A stretch of 64,000 bases of DNA from IDS-8 sp040902105 (GCA_040902105.1 JBBDXW010000052.1:1-64000), one strand, 5' to 3'. Counted from the first letter of the stretch, positions 18,241 through 26,638 are shown. The notes: a model not told the origin generated them from the sequence alone. Made by a program: numbers and translations.

Positions 18241-19074
18241 CTATTCCGATTGCTTCAGTACCTCCCCAAGAACACGCGTCGCCGCGTGCAGGCGCGGCTC
18301 ATCCGAGCCACCGAACCCGAGCAGCAATCCGTTCCGCCCGCCCGGCTCCCCGTAGCAGGTAGACAACGCGGTCGCCGTCAGTCCGCGCAAGGCCATGCGG
18401 CGGACAACGTCAGTGTCGTCGAGCCCGTCCGACAACAGGACCGCGATGTGCAGACCCGCATCGGCGTTGTAGACGGCAATATGGTCGGCGCAGTGCCGAC
18501 TCAGGCCGGAAAGCAGCACATTGCGGCGTTGCAGGTAAAGGCTTCGCATGCGGCGGAGATGCCGTGCAAAGTGTCCCTCGCGCAGGAATTCGGCGAGCGC
18601 GAGCTGGTACAGCGTTGGCGAAAAGAGATCGAACGCCGCGCGTGCCTCGACAAACCGCTGCCACAGCGGCGGCGGCACAACCAGGTATCCCACGCGCACT
18701 GCGGGAAAGAGCACTTTGCTCAGCGTACCGATGTAAATCACTCGCCCGTGTGCGTCCATTCCCTGTAGCGCGCCCAGCGGACGGCTCACATAGCGATACT
18801 CGCTGTCGTAGTCGTCCTCCAGCACCCACGCGCCTTTCTGGTACGCCCAGTCGAGTAGCGCCAGCCGGCGAGCGGCGGTCATCGTGGTACCGAGCGGGTA
18901 CTGGTGCGACGGAGTCACATACGCTGCGCGCACCCTCCCTCGAAGCCTTCGCAGCGCCGCCACGTTCATGCCTTCTTCGTCCACCGGCACGGCCTTGAGC
19001 CTGGCCCCGCCCGCACGGAGCGCCGCCCGTGCGCCGGGATAACCCGGCTCTTCCATTGCCACGCGGTCACCGCT
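18241..19074 (-). pseudogene. Truncated MocR-type (GntR/aminotransferase) regulator
   Basis: The frame encodes the C-terminal part of an aminotransferase-like domain: PGYPGARAALRAGGARL, YVTPSHQYPLG, LEDDYDSEYRY and the PLP-lysine segment YIGTLSKVLFPAVRVGYL. The GntR DNA-binding domain and the first part of the aminotransferase domain, about 190 residues, are missing. Homology continues upstream of the GTG at 19062 as SGDRVAMEEPGYPG, then stops at about 19071-19075, where an unrelated coding scrap on the other strand begins. Without its HTH it cannot be a regulator; treated as a deletion remnant. Confidence 0.8.
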
Positions 19075-19160
19075 CGTTCTCGGACGATGGCGGCAAGACC
19101 TGGGAAGTGAACTGGGTGGCGGTCGATACCCGCGTGGATCAGGAGATTGACGGTGGATAG
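19071..19160 (+). pseudogene. C-terminal scrap of a DUF1579-like protein
   Basis: Thirty in-frame codons read RSFSDDGGKTWEVNWVAVDT and on to a TAG stop at 19158-19160. The SDDGGKTWE.NW signature is typical of the C-terminus of DUF1579-like proteins, from memory. There is no start and nothing upstream because the MocR remnant abuts it. It marks one side of a deletion or rearrangement junction. Confidence 0.45.
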
Positions 19161-19261
19161 AACATCGATGGCTCGAAACGTCGAAGGTTTACGCATTCGC
19201 GCATTTACCAATTGCCGGCGGCAGGCGACCGTGCAGAACGGGATTGACGCCGGCCGGCTTT

Positions 19262-19810
19262 TTATCTTCGGGATCCAACCGCGGTCCCGATCGCGTCGAG
19301 TTCGCCCGGTTCGAGCATCGGATTGAAGTGAAGGATCCGTTCCAGCACGTCCGTCGTGCCGAAGTATTCCTCCGCACAGGCCGCGTGAATGAAACCCGAC
19401 GGCTGGAAGCGAACCTCTTCGAAAAAGACGAGCCCGATGCGCCAGCCATCCTTGTCGATGAACTTGCGGCAGCTGCGACAGCGCGCGCGGCCCGTCGGCG
19501 CTCGATCGACCCGATCGATCCGCGGCACGCGGCGGTGTGCGATGCCGAACTCCGCCGCCGGCTTGAGCGCGTACGCAACACCCAGTTCGTCCGCAGAGAT
19601 GTCCTCCGCCTCGACGCCGCCGAGCATTTGGAGGAACGGCTCCGGACGCTTGTACGCGGCGCAAGGCACATGAAACCAGAGCGTCATCTCGCCTTCGCCG
19701 AAAGCGTTCGGCTCCCTTTCCCCGAACCGAAGCTCTCCCTTGCCGATCTTCGTGCCGCAGCCACGGCACTTGGCGCGGCCCGTCGAGGCGTGTTCGATCA
19801 CGTGTGCCAT
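19262..19810 (-). CDS. Double PARP-type zinc-finger protein beside ligD
   Basis: 182 residues with two copies of a Cys-x2-Cys...His-x2-Cys finger. Finger 1: Cys15, Cys18, His47, Cys50 (28 residues between Cys18 and His47). Finger 2: Cys111, Cys114, His142, Cys145 (27 residues between). Spacing and the surrounding G(R)AKCRGCGTKIGKGELRFG and WFHVPCA match PARP-type fingers, which in eukaryotes recognise DNA breaks. Start MAHVIEH at 19810 has GGAGGT 7 bases upstream. It follows ligD on the same strand with REP element 2 between. A link to end-joining is inferred from context only. Confidence 0.78.
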   Translation of the reverse strand: MAHVIEHASTGRAKCRGCGTKIGKGELRFGEREPNAFGEGEMTLWFHVPCAAYKRPEPFLQMLGGVEAEDISADELGVAYALKPAAEFGIAHRRVPRIDRVDRAPTGRARCRSCRKFIDKDGWRIGLVFFEEVRFQPSGFIHAACAEEYFGTTDVLERILHFNPMLEPGELDAIGTAVGSRR

Positions 19811-19828
19811 CAAAGTACCTCCGTCACT

Positions 19829-19905
19829 GTAGGAGCCCGCCATTGCGGGCGACCTGCGCAGCGATTAGCGAAAGCGGGTGGGTCGCCCGCATGGCGGGCT
19901 CCTAC
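19829..19905. repeat. REP-like palindrome 2
   Basis: Unit GTAGGAGCCCGCCATTGCGG starts at 19829 and its inverted partner, ending GCGGGCTCCTAC, closes at 19905. Each unit can also fold on itself through GCCCGC/GCGGGC. It fills the gap between ligD and the zinc-finger gene. Confidence 0.8.
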
Positions 19906-19935
19906 AACGCCTCCATTGCTCGATCAGTTACGCCA

Positions 19936-22431
19936 TCAGACGACTTCCGGGATTAGCGCCAGGCTCCGATTCAGATCGGCCACCTCGGTGAACAGCTGCT
20001 CGAAAGGATCGACTTTCTGCTTCGCGAGCAGTCGCGGCAGCGTTCGCAGGTCGTACCTGAACATGTCGAGTCGCGACGTCACCTGATTCCAGTTGAGCGG
20101 CATCGACGCCGTGGCCTGCGGCACGGGCCGAACGCTGTATGGCGCGACGAGTAATCGTCCGTGCCCGTTCTGCAGATAGTCGACGTAGACCTTGCCGTCG
20201 CGCGCGTCGAGATGGCGTTCGACCGTTGCGATTCCGGGCAACTGTTTGACAACACAATTGGCCAGCAGCTCCGCCATCGCCCGGCTCTGTTCGTGGGTGT
20301 AACGGGCGCCGAGCGGAATCAGCACGTGCAGGCCCGTCGAGCCGCTCGTCTTGACGAAGTGCGGCAACTCGACCTGCTCGCAGAGCGTATCGATAGCGCG
20401 TGCCACCTTGACGACGTTGGTGAACGGCGCGCCCTTCGGATCGAGGTCGAGGATGCACCAGTCCGGATGCTGCAGCGAGGGCATGCGGCTCGACCAGATG
20501 TGCAGCGGTATCGCCGCCATGTTCGCGATGTAGGCCAGGCCCTCTTCGTTCTCGATCACGAAGTAACGGATCTCGCGCTCCGAGCCTTCGCTCCAGAGCG
20601 TCTCGAGCCTGATCCAGTCCGGTGCGTACTCGGGCGCGTCCTTCTGGTAGAACGACTTGCCGTCGATGCCGTCCGGATAGCGCGTGAGCACGAGCGGCCG
20701 GTCGGCGAGATACGGGAGCAGCCACTTTGCCACGCTGCGGTAGTAGAGGACGAGATCGGCTTTCGTCAGACCCAGGTCGGGCCAGAACACCTTGTCCGGA
20801 TTTGTGACGTTGACGACGGGCGCGGCGGCCCTGGCCTTCGGCGCGGGCTTCTCGGGCAGCGGCTTCTCTTCGCCGGGCAGCCAGCAGTCTTCGGGATTCT
20901 TGTCGTCGCGCAGACGCACGAAGGTCGGCTGACGCAGCAGTCCCTTCGGAGTCCGCTGCTTGAACCGGACTTCGACGACAAACTCGGGCTCGATCCACCG
21001 CGCGCCCGGAATCTGTTCGGGATCGCGCGGCGGCGGACCCTCTTTGGCTGTCGCGAGGCGCTCCCCAAGCAGCCTGAGTTCGCGGTCGCCAAAACCGCCG
21101 CCGGCGCGGCCCGTGTACACCCAGCCGTCCACGCCGCGTTGTGCGAGCAGCAACGTACCGAAACCCGAACGGCGGCCTTTCGGCGGCGTGAAACCGACCA
21201 CGGCGAAGTCGTCGTTCGAACGCGCGCTGACCTTGACCCAGTCCGGCGAGCGGCGGCCCACGTAGGCCGAGTTCGCGCGCTTGCCGACGATGCCCTCGAG
21301 GTTCATGGTCTTGAGTTGCTCGAACATGGCCTCGCCCGCGCCTTCGATGTGCTCGGACACACGAATCGCTCCGGCCGCCGGCAGGAGAAGGCCAAGCAGG
21401 CGCTTGCGCTCGGTCAGCGCCAGGCGCCGCAGGTCGTATTCGCCGTAGAGCAGCATGTCGAAGGCATAGAGCGTGGCGGGCCACTGCACGGCCGCGCGGC
21501 CGATGTCCATGGCGCGCGTGAGCCGCCCGCGTTGCTGGAGTCCTGCGAAACTCGGCAGGCCTTCGGCGTCGTGCACGACCACCTCGCCGTCGAGCAGAAA
21601 GTCGTCGTACGGCAGCGCCGCGAGCGCCTCGGAGATCTCGGGAAAGACGGCCGTGAAATCGTGGCTGTTGCGCGAAATGAGCTTGACGTCGCCGTGCTCC
21701 TTGCCCGCGAGCAGGCGGTAACCGTCGTACTTGATCTCGAAGACCCAGTCAGGGTGACTGAACGGTTCGCCCGGCGTTGCGAGCATCGGCTGCACGTCGC
21801 CGAACGCAACGCGGCCGCGCTTCGCGCCCGAGGCCCGGCAGGCGTCGGCAATGTCGACGCCCCGGTCCGCGCCGCTGCCTACCTGCTCGACGGTGCGCCC
21901 CGAGAGCACCGAGTCCTCGGGCAGCACGGCAGCAATGCCCTCGCGCACGTAGCTGTCGCGCTCCTTTATAAGGAGCCAGTCCTTCGGTCCGCGTTTGGTC
22001 TTGACCAGCGTCCAGCGGCCGCGCAGCTTGTAGCCGTACAGGTCGAACAGCAGCTTGCCCGACTCGAGACCTTCGTTGAAATCCTTGACCGGCTCCCAGC
22101 GGCCGCGGTCCCAGACGATGACCGCGCCGGCGCCGTAGTTGCCTTCCGGGATCGTCCCTTCGAAATGGATGTAGTCGACCGGGTGATCCTCGACGCGGAC
22201 GGCGAGGCGCTTGTCGGCCGGGTCGGGTGACGGGCCCTTCGGCACCGCCCAGGACACCAGCACGCCGTCGTGCTCGAGCCGGAAATCGTAGTGGCGCATG
22301 CGCGCCGCGTGCAGCTGCACGACGAAGCGCGAGCCGCCCGCGGCGCCGCTGCCGAACGGCTCCGGAGTCGAGTCGGCTTTTCGCTTTTCGCGATAAGTCG
22401 CTAATTTATGGCTGTTTCTCGTTGCGGCCAT
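19936..22431 (-). CDS. ligD: Multifunctional NHEJ DNA ligase LigD
   Basis: 831 residues in the order phosphoesterase - ligase - polymerase. Phosphoesterase (about 30-165): LHAARMRHYDFRLEHDG with His41, His47, Asp49, Arg51 and later His83, positions almost the same as in the Pseudomonas enzyme. ATP-dependent ligase (about 212-520): adenylated Lys234 in FEIKYDGYRL, then LLDGEVVV and EGIVGKR. Primase-like polymerase (about 545-831): DKVFWPD and the metal-binding Asp662/Asp664 in ILDLDPKGAPF. The domains act together with Ku in end-joining. Start MAATRNSHK at 22431 is chosen; the frame is open to 22518 into ku. Divergent from ku. Confidence 0.95.
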   Translation of the reverse strand: MAATRNSHKLATYREKRKADSTPEPFGSGAAGGSRFVVQLHAARMRHYDFRLEHDGVLVSWAVPKGPSPDPADKRLAVRVEDHPVDYIHFEGTIPEGNYGAGAVIVWDRGRWEPVKDFNEGLESGKLLFDLYGYKLRGRWTLVKTKRGPKDWLLIKERDSYVREGIAAVLPEDSVLSGRTVEQVGSGADRGVDIADACRASGAKRGRVAFGDVQPMLATPGEPFSHPDWVFEIKYDGYRLLAGKEHGDVKLISRNSHDFTAVFPEISEALAALPYDDFLLDGEVVVHDAEGLPSFAGLQQRGRLTRAMDIGRAAVQWPATLYAFDMLLYGEYDLRRLALTERKRLLGLLLPAAGAIRVSEHIEGAGEAMFEQLKTMNLEGIVGKRANSAYVGRRSPDWVKVSARSNDDFAVVGFTPPKGRRSGFGTLLLAQRGVDGWVYTGRAGGGFGDRELRLLGERLATAKEGPPPRDPEQIPGARWIEPEFVVEVRFKQRTPKGLLRQPTFVRLRDDKNPEDCWLPGEEKPLPEKPAPKARAAAPVVNVTNPDKVFWPDLGLTKADLVLYYRSVAKWLLPYLADRPLVLTRYPDGIDGKSFYQKDAPEYAPDWIRLETLWSEGSEREIRYFVIENEEGLAYIANMAAIPLHIWSSRMPSLQHPDWCILDLDPKGAPFTNVVKVARAIDTLCEQVELPHFVKTSGSTGLHVLIPLGARYTHEQSRAMAELLANCVVKQLPGIATVERHLDARDGKVYVDYLQNGHGRLLVAPYSVRPVPQATASMPLNWNQVTSRLDMFRYDLRTLPRLLAKQKVDPFEQLFTEVADLNRSLALIPEVV

Positions 22432-22456
22432 GCGGCCCAGAATATATGATCCGCCA

Positions 22457-23317
22457 ATGCCCGCGCGACCTTTAGGATCTGCCTCAATTGCCTTCGGGCT
22501 GGTTTCGATACCGGTCAAGCTCTATTCGGCCGCCGAATCGGCCGCCACCGTGCGCTTCAACCAGATCGACCGGCGCGACGGCGGCCGCATCAAGCAGCAG
22601 CTCATCTCGTCGAACAGCGGCGAAATCGTGCCCAAAGAGGAGATCGTCAAGGGCTATGAGTTCGCCAAGGGCCAGTACGTCCTGTTCTCGCCCGAGGAGA
22701 TCAAGGCGCTCGATGTCGCGGCCACCTACATGATCGACATCGATCAGTTCCTGCCCGACGGCACGGTGGACCGCATCTATTTCGACAAGGCTTATTATCT
22801 CGGCCCGGACAAGGGCGGCGCGCGCGCCTATCACCTGCTTGCCGAAGCGCTGCGCTCCACCGGGCGCATTGCGGTCGGACGTTATGCCGCGCGCGGACGC
22901 ATGCACCTCGTACTCGTGCGGCCGAAGGATAAGGGCTTGCTGCTCGAGCAGCTGCATTATGCGGACGAAGTCCGCGCGTTCAGCGAAGTCCCGCTCGAGG
23001 AGGTCGAGGTCAAGAAAGCCGAGCTGGCGCTCGCGAAACAGCTCATCGACCAGGCGGCAAGCGACACATTCGATCCGACGGCGTACCGCGACGAAGTGCG
23101 CGACCAGATGATGGCCATGATCCAGCGCAAGATTGAAGGCGAGGATATTTCCGTCGCGCCGAGCGAGAAGCCCGAACGCAAGATCATCGACATCATGGAA
23201 GCACTCAAAGCGAGCCTCAACGCGACCGACAAGCGCAAGCCGGCCACGAGAACGGACGCGAAGAGCGCGGGCAAAACGACATCCAAAAAGACCACCCGGA
23301 AAAAACGCGCCGGCTGA
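22457..23317 (+). CDS. ku: NHEJ end-binding protein Ku
   Basis: 286-residue bacterial Ku. It starts MPARPLGSASIAFGLVSIPV, the standard N-terminus, and contains the core segments FNQIDRRDGGRIKQQL, KEEIVKGYEF and YFDKAYYLGPDK. A Lys/Arg/Thr-rich tail (about 255-286) matches the DNA-binding C-terminal extension of many bacterial Ku proteins. It forms a homodimeric ring on double-strand ends and recruits LigD. Its start lies only 25 bases from the divergent ligD start, so each promoter must lie at least partly within the other gene's 5' coding region. Confidence 0.94.
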   Translation: MPARPLGSASIAFGLVSIPVKLYSAAESAATVRFNQIDRRDGGRIKQQLISSNSGEIVPKEEIVKGYEFAKGQYVLFSPEEIKALDVAATYMIDIDQFLPDGTVDRIYFDKAYYLGPDKGGARAYHLLAEALRSTGRIAVGRYAARGRMHLVLVRPKDKGLLLEQLHYADEVRAFSEVPLEEVEVKKAELALAKQLIDQAASDTFDPTAYRDEVRDQMMAMIQRKIEGEDISVAPSEKPERKIIDIMEALKASLNATDKRKPATRTDAKSAGKTTSKKTTRKKRAG

Positions 23318-23326
23318 TCGCCTGAC

Positions 23327-24160
23327 GTGCGCGAGTACTCCACCCGAGAAGTCGCCGACCTTGCGGGGCTCCCCGAGGTCAGGGTCCGCCGCTGGGCGCG
23401 GGCCGGACTCGTCACGCCGAGCAAGGACGACCAGGGCCGCTGGCGCTATTCGTTTCAGGATCTCGCGGTGCTGCGCACGGCCGGCAAGCTGCTCGATGCC
23501 AAGGTGAGCGTGAACCGCGTGACGCGGACCTTAAGCCTGCTCCGCGAGCAATTACCGGCCGGACGGCCGTTGTCCGCCGTGCGCATCCTCGTCACCGGAC
23601 AGCACGTCATCGTGAAGGACCGGCTCGCCTCGTGGGAACTGGAATCCGGCCAGGGCGCACTCGATTTCGACGTGCAGGCCATGTCGGAGCAGGTGGCTCC
23701 GCAGCTGCCGCGCAGAGCGCCCGCCGAGCTGGAACGGCAAGGCGAAACGGTCGATGACCTCTATCAGACGGCGCTCGATCTCGAGCTGCTCGGTCGCGGC
23801 AACGAGGCACGCGAGACCTATGAAGTCGTGCTCCGGCGCGACCCGAAGCTCGTCGGCGCCCGCATCAACCTCGGCCGCCTGCTGCACGCGGCCGGCAACC
23901 TGAACGAAGCCGAAGCACTTTATCGTGCAGCGCTCGAGCAGAGTCCGGGTAATGCAGTCGCCGCGTTCAATCTCGGCGTCGCGCTCGAGGACCAGGGCAA
24001 GACCGCCGCCGCCGCCGACGCCTATCGAGCGGCACTCGCGGTCGATGACGGGTACGCCGATGCGCATTACAACCTGTCGCGGTTGCTCGAAGCGCAAGGC
24101 GACGCGCGGGGGGCACTGCGGCACCTGAGCCGATTCCGGCGCCTTGTGCTGAACGACTAA
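23327..24160 (+). CDS. MerR-like HTH plus TPR protein in the ku operon
   Basis: 277 residues, GTG start 9 bases after ku. N-terminus (3-75) is a MerR-type winged helix: YSTREVADLAGLPEVRVRRW and ARAGLVTPSKDDQGRWRYSFQD. The C-terminal half (about 140-275) has three to four TPR units (ETYEVVLRRDPKLVGARINL, AEALYRAALEQSPGNAVAAF, AAADAYRAALAVDDGYADAH). The order suggests a DNA-binding regulator whose activity depends on a protein partner. The tight spacing to ku implies co-transcription; it could control the ku-ligD intergenic region. Confidence 0.82.
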   Translation: MREYSTREVADLAGLPEVRVRRWARAGLVTPSKDDQGRWRYSFQDLAVLRTAGKLLDAKVSVNRVTRTLSLLREQLPAGRPLSAVRILVTGQHVIVKDRLASWELESGQGALDFDVQAMSEQVAPQLPRRAPAELERQGETVDDLYQTALDLELLGRGNEARETYEVVLRRDPKLVGARINLGRLLHAAGNLNEAEALYRAALEQSPGNAVAAFNLGVALEDQGKTAAAADAYRAALAVDDGYADAHYNLSRLLEAQGDARGALRHLSRFRRLVLND

Positions 24161-24245
24161 TGCCGGTTAGTTTTTAGCGTCCAAGCTGTAAACGACACGC
24201 GGCGCAATCCGAACGACCAGGATCGGCATGGCCCGGACGATGGAA

Positions 24246-24267
24246 AATAGTCCCCAGAGGGACTATT
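24246..24267. promoter_or_regulatory. Operator palindrome over the XRE gene ribosome-binding site
   Basis: Arms AATAGTCCC (24246-24254) and GGGACTATT (24259-24267) are perfect inverse complements with a 4-base centre. The element ends at the base before the ATG at 24268 and includes the AGAGGGA ribosome-binding site. Binding by the downstream XRE protein is inferred; as RNA it would also be a 9-bp hairpin hiding the ribosome-binding site. Confidence 0.65.
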
Positions 24268-24708
24268 ATGGCTCTCATGCCCAGGAAAGCTCCGAGAATT
24301 GATGATCCGGAACTGCTCAAGCAGCTCCGCGAAGCGCTGCAGCGAGGTGCGTTGGGATGGGCGGATTCGTGTCGGTTCATGAGGGCCAGCCAAGGCCTTA
24401 CACAGGCAGAGTTCGCAGCCCGGGTTGGTGTCGCTGTGAAGGTAATCAAGGAACTCGAGAACGATTCCGGAAATCCCACTCTTGCGTCGCTGAACCGCAT
24501 TGCCGAGTCCTTCGGGTTGAGAGTGGGCTTTATTCATCCGACATCCCTCGTCAGTCTGGGTACCGCCGAAATCGTCCGCCAGCGAAGCAAGGAGCGTCTT
24601 GCCTCTTTGAGGGAGCTCAAGCAAGGGAAGACGACCTTGAAGAAGCTGCACTCGAAGAACGCGCTTAGAGGATCCGATTTCACTCCCGGCTTGCCGAAGC
24701 TGTCGTGA
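24268..24708 (+). CDS. XRE-family HTH protein, putative antitoxin
   Basis: 146 residues. A lambda-repressor-like HTH occupies about 38-95: LTQAEFAARVGVAVKVIKEL, ENDSGNPTLASLNRIAESFG. The C-terminus is Lys-rich with no other domain. ATG at 24268 has AGAGGGA 5 bases upstream; MPRKAPR at 24277 is an alternative. Its stop overlaps the start of the nucleotidyltransferase gene as GTGA, the usual antitoxin-then-toxin arrangement. Autorepression through the adjacent palindrome is likely. Confidence 0.78.
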   Translation: MALMPRKAPRIDDPELLKQLREALQRGALGWADSCRFMRASQGLTQAEFAARVGVAVKVIKELENDSGNPTLASLNRIAESFGLRVGFIHPTSLVSLGTAEIVRQRSKERLASLRELKQGKTTLKKLHSKNALRGSDFTPGLPKLS

Positions 24709-25463
24709 CTCGCCCCCTGTCCGTTCGTGATGTAGCCGAGTTACTTCAAACCTCGCCACAAACGCGCAATGCCATTCTTGTTGGAGGACAAGCTCTCAAC
24801 ATCTGGGCAGTGAGCATGGGCCTGCATACGGAGGCTGCTGCACTCAGTCATGACATCGACTTCTTCGGCAACCGGGCAGATGCGCTCGCTGCCGGGCGTG
24901 ACTGGAAGGCAAAAACAAATATCGCAGATTTCGACGACTACACTCCCAACGCGGCTGTCGTCGTAGTCGAGATCGACTCCGAGAAGCACGGCATCGATTT
25001 CATGAGCAGCATCGCCGGCGTGGACTCCACGGAACTGCGAGAGCGTGCGGTACAGGTTCAAGCCCCGGGCTATGACTTCTACGTCATGCACCCGTTGCAT
25101 GTCATGCAATCGCAGCTGGAGAACGTATATGGATCGCTTCGTCGCAGAAATGATCCGAACGGAGAGTATTATGCCGGCCGAGTCGCACTTGCCATACAGG
25201 TTGCAGGCGTATCGATCTCTGACCTGCTCGATGCAAAGCGGACTCGTGATGCCCTCAGATTTTCCGAGAGGATGGGGCAACTTGCGCTGTCCAATCCCGG
25301 ATTGAATGCGTGGCTACGAGATGGCGTCGACGTGCTGGACGCTATTCAGGAACATTCCGGATGGCCCGGCAAATTCGTGAGTAAACGGCTTCCTCAGATC
25401 CGGGACCAGGTGCAAGTCGAGCGTGACAAATTCGTGAAGCTTACAGTTCGTGCAAAGAGATAA
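24705..25463 (+). CDS. Nucleotidyltransferase-fold protein, putative AbiEii-like toxin
   Basis: 252 residues. The minimal nucleotidyltransferase signature is present: LVGGQALNIWA followed by SHDIDFFG, giving GG...DxD, and a later acidic strand KHGIDFMSS. Such enzymes transfer nucleotides to tRNA or protein targets in AbiEii/MenT-type toxins, but this family could also be a housekeeping transferase. GTG start at 24705 overlaps the XRE stop. The pairing with an HTH gene supports a toxin-antitoxin or abortive-infection role; not proven by sequence. Confidence 0.72.
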   Translation: MTRPLSVRDVAELLQTSPQTRNAILVGGQALNIWAVSMGLHTEAAALSHDIDFFGNRADALAAGRDWKAKTNIADFDDYTPNAAVVVVEIDSEKHGIDFMSSIAGVDSTELRERAVQVQAPGYDFYVMHPLHVMQSQLENVYGSLRRRNDPNGEYYAGRVALAIQVAGVSISDLLDAKRTRDALRFSERMGQLALSNPGLNAWLRDGVDVLDAIQEHSGWPGKFVSKRLPQIRDQVQVERDKFVKLTVRAKR

Positions 25464-25514
25464 TTGCGTTTAGCCGCGGGCTGGAGGCTGGTTCAACACA
25501 GCATTCGGCAGGTT

Positions 25515-25859
25515 TTAGATTGACTTCCCGATCGACCGAAACGCGCGCCACCCGTATTTCTCGTTCCCTTCGGGAGTGCACAGCATGGGAGTGCTGAGCG
25601 AACTCTCTTCTATTACCACTTCCGCACCTGCGCGTCGCAGGTCATCCGCAATGTGAGCAGCGACGGCGGGCTCTATCCCGGCCACCACGACGGAGCGTCC
25701 GAAACGCTCCAGGTGCAGAGCCAGGTCGGAGGCCTGCTTCAGGCTCATGTGTCCCCCTATCAGCCGCAGCGCCCTGACAAATTCAACGCGATCGCTGGGC
25801 GTTTTGCTAATGCGAATTTGTTCGCCATTTGCTTCTCCTTTCGGGCTGCAATCTGACAT
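25515..25859 (-). CDS. Small protein with ribosomal L7/L12 C-terminal-like domain
   Basis: 114 residues. RVEFVRALRLIGGHMSLKQA, SDLALHLERFGR and the closing IADDLRRAGAEVVIEES follow the pattern of the L7/L12 C-terminal fold (K..vk..tgl.L.eAk.lv....ea..l...GA.V). The rest is unassigned. In-frame ATG is at 25859. A strong AAAGGAG inside the frame precedes an out-of-frame ATG that leads only to a 22-codon frame, so the true start remains open. Confidence 0.55.
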   Translation of the reverse strand: MSDCSPKGEANGEQIRISKTPSDRVEFVRALRLIGGHMSLKQASDLALHLERFGRSVVVAGIEPAVAAHIADDLRRAGAEVVIEESSLSTPMLCTPEGNEKYGWRAFRSIGKSI

Positions 25860-25887
25860 TGATCAGATCGCGTGCATTCTCAAGTTG

Positions 25888-26322
25888 TCAGGTGTCATGC
25901 CGGTCAGCCGCGATACCCGCCAATTGCTGGAACATTTTCTGCTTCTCTTCGGCGGAGTGACCTTCATAGTAGCGGTCGATTAATCGCTTGACGACATCGA
26001 TCTTCAGCGAACGCACGTACCCGGGGAGCTTCAAATCTCCCGAATCGAACGCCAGCAGAACTTTAAACAGATGCTCGAGTTCCGGCTCAGGGAGCCCGGG
26101 ATTGGTCGCAACGAGTGTCCTGACGGATTCGCAAATCCTTGTCGAGTACGTTGACAACAAGTTCGCAGCGATTGTCTGGTGCTCAGTTGCACTGTCGAGT
26201 GCGACTTTCTCCAGCAGAGCGAGTCCCTCCTCGAGATGGAAGAGTCCATCCTCGGAACGGTAATCCGATTCCGCCCGGGACAGGTGCTCCCTGGCTTTAA
26301 CTAGCGGCTCTGGCTCAGCCAT
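25888..26322 (-). CDS. Hypothetical all-helical protein
   Basis: 144 residues, no recognised domain, no signal peptide or membrane segment. It is rich in Glu, Leu and Ala with helical heptad-like stretches (LVKAREHLSRAESDYRSEDG, LEEGLALLEKVALDSATEHQ). It lies 28 bases upstream of the L7/L12-like gene on the same strand, so the two may form an operon. The ribosome-binding site is weak. The flanking toxin-antitoxin-like genes suggest a mobile-gene neighbourhood. Confidence 0.5.
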   Translation of the reverse strand: MAEPEPLVKAREHLSRAESDYRSEDGLFHLEEGLALLEKVALDSATEHQTIAANLLSTYSTRICESVRTLVATNPGLPEPELEHLFKVLLAFDSGDLKLPGYVRSLKIDVVKRLIDRYYEGHSAEEKQKMFQQLAGIAADRHDT

Positions 26323-26580
26323 ACTGACACAGTTACCTACGGGTGAAGTCCACGATGTCTACCATGCCACCTGACGATTAAGCTGCTGTCAACCCCACGC
26401 CCGCGAAATTAACTCATCCAACGCGTCGATAATCCGATCGAGTGTTCGTCCGCAAACGAACCATGCTTTTCGGCAAAGGTGTTCCAGGTGGCGATGGTTT
26501 CCCCTACTGCCTTGGCCTCGGCCGTACGCGGCTGCGGAATGGGCTTTAACGCCGCACAACATGCGAGATTGCCCATGCCC
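26323..26580 (-). other. Gene-free region with a possible antitoxin scrap
   Basis: No intact gene. On the minus strand, 26397-26515 reads GETIATWNTFAEKHGSFADE and then a stop. This weakly resembles the C-terminus of CcdA-like antitoxins (..AYN..VE..G.F.D..). There is no matching N-terminal part. It could be a remnant opposite the live ccdA that follows, or chance. Confidence 0.25.
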
Positions 26581-26618
26581 TTGACCGTGTGCGCTGCATG
26601 CGCATATATTATGCGCAT
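26581..26618 (+). promoter_or_regulatory. ccdAB promoter and operator
   Basis: TTGACC (26581-26586) and TATATT (26605-26610) are 18 bases apart. The -10 box lies inside an inverted repeat whose arms are ATGCGCA (26598-26604) and TGCGCAT (26612-26618) around a 7-base AT centre. A further half site overlaps the start region (26633-26639). CcdA is known to be the DNA-binding autorepressor in this family, so the repeat is its probable operator. Confidence 0.7.
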
Positions 26619-26638
26619 TGGTGAAGGAGGAAATGCGC

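Noticed and set aside
20161..22230. 689-codon open frame on the plus strand opposite ligD
   Set aside because: ligD on the other strand has complete catalytic motifs; the antisense frame has an Arg/Ala/Val-rich shadow composition typical of GC-rich DNA and no domain.
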